From NCBI GenBank assembly GCA_910584735.1, contig CAJUBM010000132.1, positions 1 to 7,146 of the forward strand: a DNA stretch of 7,146 nt, in the 5' to 3' direction. Made by a program: the position numbers and the translations under genes. The DNA comes from an uncultured Muribaculaceae bacterium. Lineage in GTDB: Bacteria; Bacteroidota; Bacteroidia; Bacteroidales; Muribaculaceae. Below the pieces are notes generated by a model. That model saw only the letters and a list, made by a program, of their open reading frames with translations. It did no database searches and was not told the origin of the DNA. This document shows positions 5,818 to 7,146 of this stretch, piece after piece. Each line of letters begins with the position of its first letter. Position 1 is the first letter of the stretch.

Positions 5818-6342
5818 ATGGCATCCTCCGAACTGAAGCTCCGCGCTCTCGAGCCGGACGATATAGATTTGCTCTATCTGTGGGAAAATTCACCTGAGAT
5901 GTGGCGTTATGGTTATTCCCAGGCACCTTTATCGCGCCAGCAGATATGGACTTATATCAGGGAGTACGATTCCAATCCTCTGTCGGCAGGGCAATTGCGC
6001 CTGATGATAGATGCCGTAGACACTACGGTTGGGGCGGTAGACCTCTATGATGTGGATGTGTTGAACCGCCGGGCTATGGTGGGGATTATGATAGCCGGCA
6101 CTCATAGACGTAAAGGCTATGCATCGCGGGCATTGTCGATTGTCGGGGAATATTGCCGCGATAACCTCGGTTTGTTCCAGTTAGGTGCTATGGTTGGCGC
6201 TGACAACGAGCCGTCGTTAGAATTGTTCAAGAAGGCCGGTTTTTTGGAGACGGCGTTGCTCAGGTCATGGTTCCGTTGCGGCACACGTTACTGTGACGTC
6301 GTTGTCTTCCAGCGATTTTTGAACGGGATAATTAATGCATGA
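5818..6342 (+). CDS. GNAT-family N-acetyltransferase
   Basis: This 174-residue protein is a single-domain GNAT acetyltransferase of the RimJ/RimL/SpeG-like type, which moves an acetyl group from acetyl-CoA to an amine. It begins with the common LKLRALEPDDIDLLYLWEN (6-24). The acetyl-CoA pyrophosphate loop is RRKGYA (97-102) after the strand VGIMI (88-92), and the conserved DNEPSLELFKKAGF (129-142) follows. The substrate cannot be told from sequence: polyamines, a ribosomal protein N terminus or a small metabolite are all possible, and the SpeG resemblance is too general to name a gene. It starts 5 bases after recR, most likely on the same mRNA. This may be simple transcriptional linkage rather than a role in repair. 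Its end faces the end of yqgE across 20 bases. Confidence 0.88.
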   Translation: MASSELKLRALEPDDIDLLYLWENSPEMWRYGYSQAPLSRQQIWTYIREYDSNPLSAGQLRLMIDAVDTTVGAVDLYDVDVLNRRAMVGIMIAGTHRRKGYASRALSIVGEYCRDNLGLFQLGAMVGADNEPSLELFKKAGFLETALLRSWFRCGTRYCDVVVFQRFLNGIINA

Positions 6343-6362
6343 AACCCGGCTTGGTCAGCGAT

Positions 6363-6983
6363 TCAGTTGTACTGCGGATTTACCGGGTGGTAGAGCCAGT
6401 TTCGATAACGCGGACCCATTGAACGCACTATCCTGTACCAGAACGAGTCGCCGTCCTCTCGGAATATCTCGGGATTTCCCGGACGGGGCGAAACGGCCCA
6501 TACATGGCGTTTGATTTCGTCTTCCAGCTGGCCCGGATCCCAGCCGCTGTAACCAACGAAGAAGCGCATACACCCGTCTGTCTCCAATCCCATGTTGACA
6601 TATGCCTTTACCTGGTCGAAGTCGCCTCCGATATACAGTCCGGGGCCAATCTTGCGCGAACCGCTTATTTCGTGGGGTAGGGAATGGAGGTAGAAAAGAC
6701 GGTCGCAAGACAACGGGCCTCCGCAATATATCGGTAACTCCACATTGTCGTCAATCCCCTCTATGGCTTCACCGAGAGTGAAACCCGTTGGCTTGTTAAG
6801 CACCAGACCCATGGCTGTCTTCCCACGCTCATAGTCTATGAGGGCTATCACGGCGTGGTTGAAATACTCTTCCCTCAGAAAGGGTTCGGCCACCAACAGG
6901 TCGCCGCTATGAGGCTGGCCTGTAGGCAGTGAGATTCTGAACAGGGAGGAATCGAGATCGGGCATATCCATATCCTTATCCAT
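6363..6983 (-). CDS. YqgE/AlgH family protein
   Basis: This 206-residue protein belongs to the YqgE/AlgH family (DUF179), widespread small proteins of unsettled biochemical role; AlgH was first named from alginate regulation in Pseudomonas, but most members lie outside alginate genes. The family signatures are LLVAEPFLREEYFNHAVIAL (29-48), GLVLNKP (59-65), YCGGPLSCDRLFYLH (86-100), GPGLYIGGDFD (113-123) and RFFVGYSGWDPGQLEDEI (140-157). No signal peptide or membrane segment is seen, so it should be cytoplasmic. The start at 6983 (MDKDMDMPDL) is uncertain because Met5 and Met7 are close behind, and the acidic first 13 residues are not conserved. It converges with the acetyltransferase gene, with no clear terminator in the 20-base gap, so their mRNAs probably overlap. 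Confidence 0.93.
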   Translation of the reverse strand: MDKDMDMPDLDSSLFRISLPTGQPHSGDLLVAEPFLREEYFNHAVIALIDYERGKTAMGLVLNKPTGFTLGEAIEGIDDNVELPIYCGGPLSCDRLFYLHSLPHEISGSRKIGPGLYIGGDFDQVKAYVNMGLETDGCMRFFVGYSGWDPGQLEDEIKRHVWAVSPRPGNPEIFREDGDSFWYRIVRSMGPRYRNWLYHPVNPQYN

Positions 6984-7070
6984 GATGGTCTAAACGGCTA
7001 ATAAATCTTTACGTATCTTGGAAGCCCGTAACCGCAGCAATGCTCACCATGTTGCGATCGTCTTCAAAGG

Positions 7071-7078
7071 CGAAGTTA
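7071..7078 (-). promoter_or_regulatory. Weak candidate -7 element for yqgE
   Basis: On the minus strand the sequence reads TAACTTCG, one base from the TAnnTTTG consensus, with the usual C following it. The expected -33 position (about 7098-7101) reads CTAC, which does not match. If used, transcription would begin near 7065 and leave a leader of about 80 bases before the start at 6983. No better motif was found between 6984 and the window end. Confidence 0.3.
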
Positions 7079-7099
7079 GCATTATTTTATAAGAATAGT

Positions 7100-7125
7100 A
7101 GTGGTGCGATAAAAATCTTACCACT
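7100..7125. repeat. Inverted repeat upstream of yqgE
   Basis: AGTGGT at 7100-7105 pairs with ACCACT at 7120-7125 around a 14-base AT-rich spacer. It lies just upstream of the weak yqgE -7 element, at about its -33 position. It could be an operator for a dimeric regulator or the terminator of a gene beyond the right edge. No T-run follows on the plus strand; on the minus strand the AT-rich ACTATTCTTATAAAA follows. Confidence 0.35.
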
Positions 7126-7146
7126 GTTATTAAAATATTAATATTT

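Noticed and set aside
5180..6983. A novel defence or stress island made of recR, the acetyltransferase and yqgE
   Set aside because: recR and yqgE are ordinary core genes, base composition does not change, and there are no repeats, integrase or tRNA-adjacent junctions beside them. The arrangement looks like normal chromosome.

Overview
The window looks like ordinary core chromosome from a Bacteroidota bacterium, most likely order Bacteroidales. Two things point there. Clear -33/-7 promoters of the Bacteroidetes type are present, the best being TTTG-N19-TACCTTTG ahead of the tRNA. The proteins also resemble Bacteroidales versions of their families, for example the RecR and YqgE sequence style and the CapA-type phosphatase with its YTYGTNGI segment. 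The fairly GC-rich coding sequence would suit a Muribaculaceae-like lineage, but that family placement is a guess.

Left edge (1-303): possibly the last codons of a plus-strand gene, then a strong 14-bp hairpin, a minus-strand tRNA-His and its well-formed promoter.

Middle (304-5179): five minus-strand genes, in transcription order panC, panD, ffh, folD and a CapA-family phosphatase. The gaps are 66, 72, 73 and 12 bases. The only good promoter motif seen is upstream of panC, so one transcript for all five is likely. PanC and PanD supply the last steps to pantothenate. FolD handles the methylene-tetrahydrofolate that PanB (not in this window) uses to start the same pathway. Ffh is the protein of the signal recognition particle, and the CapA-like protein is probably exported.

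Right (5180-6342): recR and a GNAT acetyltransferase lie on the plus strand, 5 bases apart, divergent from panC. The two divergent -7 elements are so close that each promoter's -33 region lies on or against the other's -7 element.

Far right (6343-7146): yqgE/algH on the minus strand, convergent with the acetyltransferase across only 20 bases, then an AT-rich upstream region with a hairpin and a 14-base palindrome cut by the window edge.

I found no mobile element, CRISPR array, toxin-antitoxin pair, defence system or biosynthetic cluster. I do not think this window holds an undescribed system. What merits a second look is regulatory: the shared promoter region, structured leaders and intergenic hairpins.
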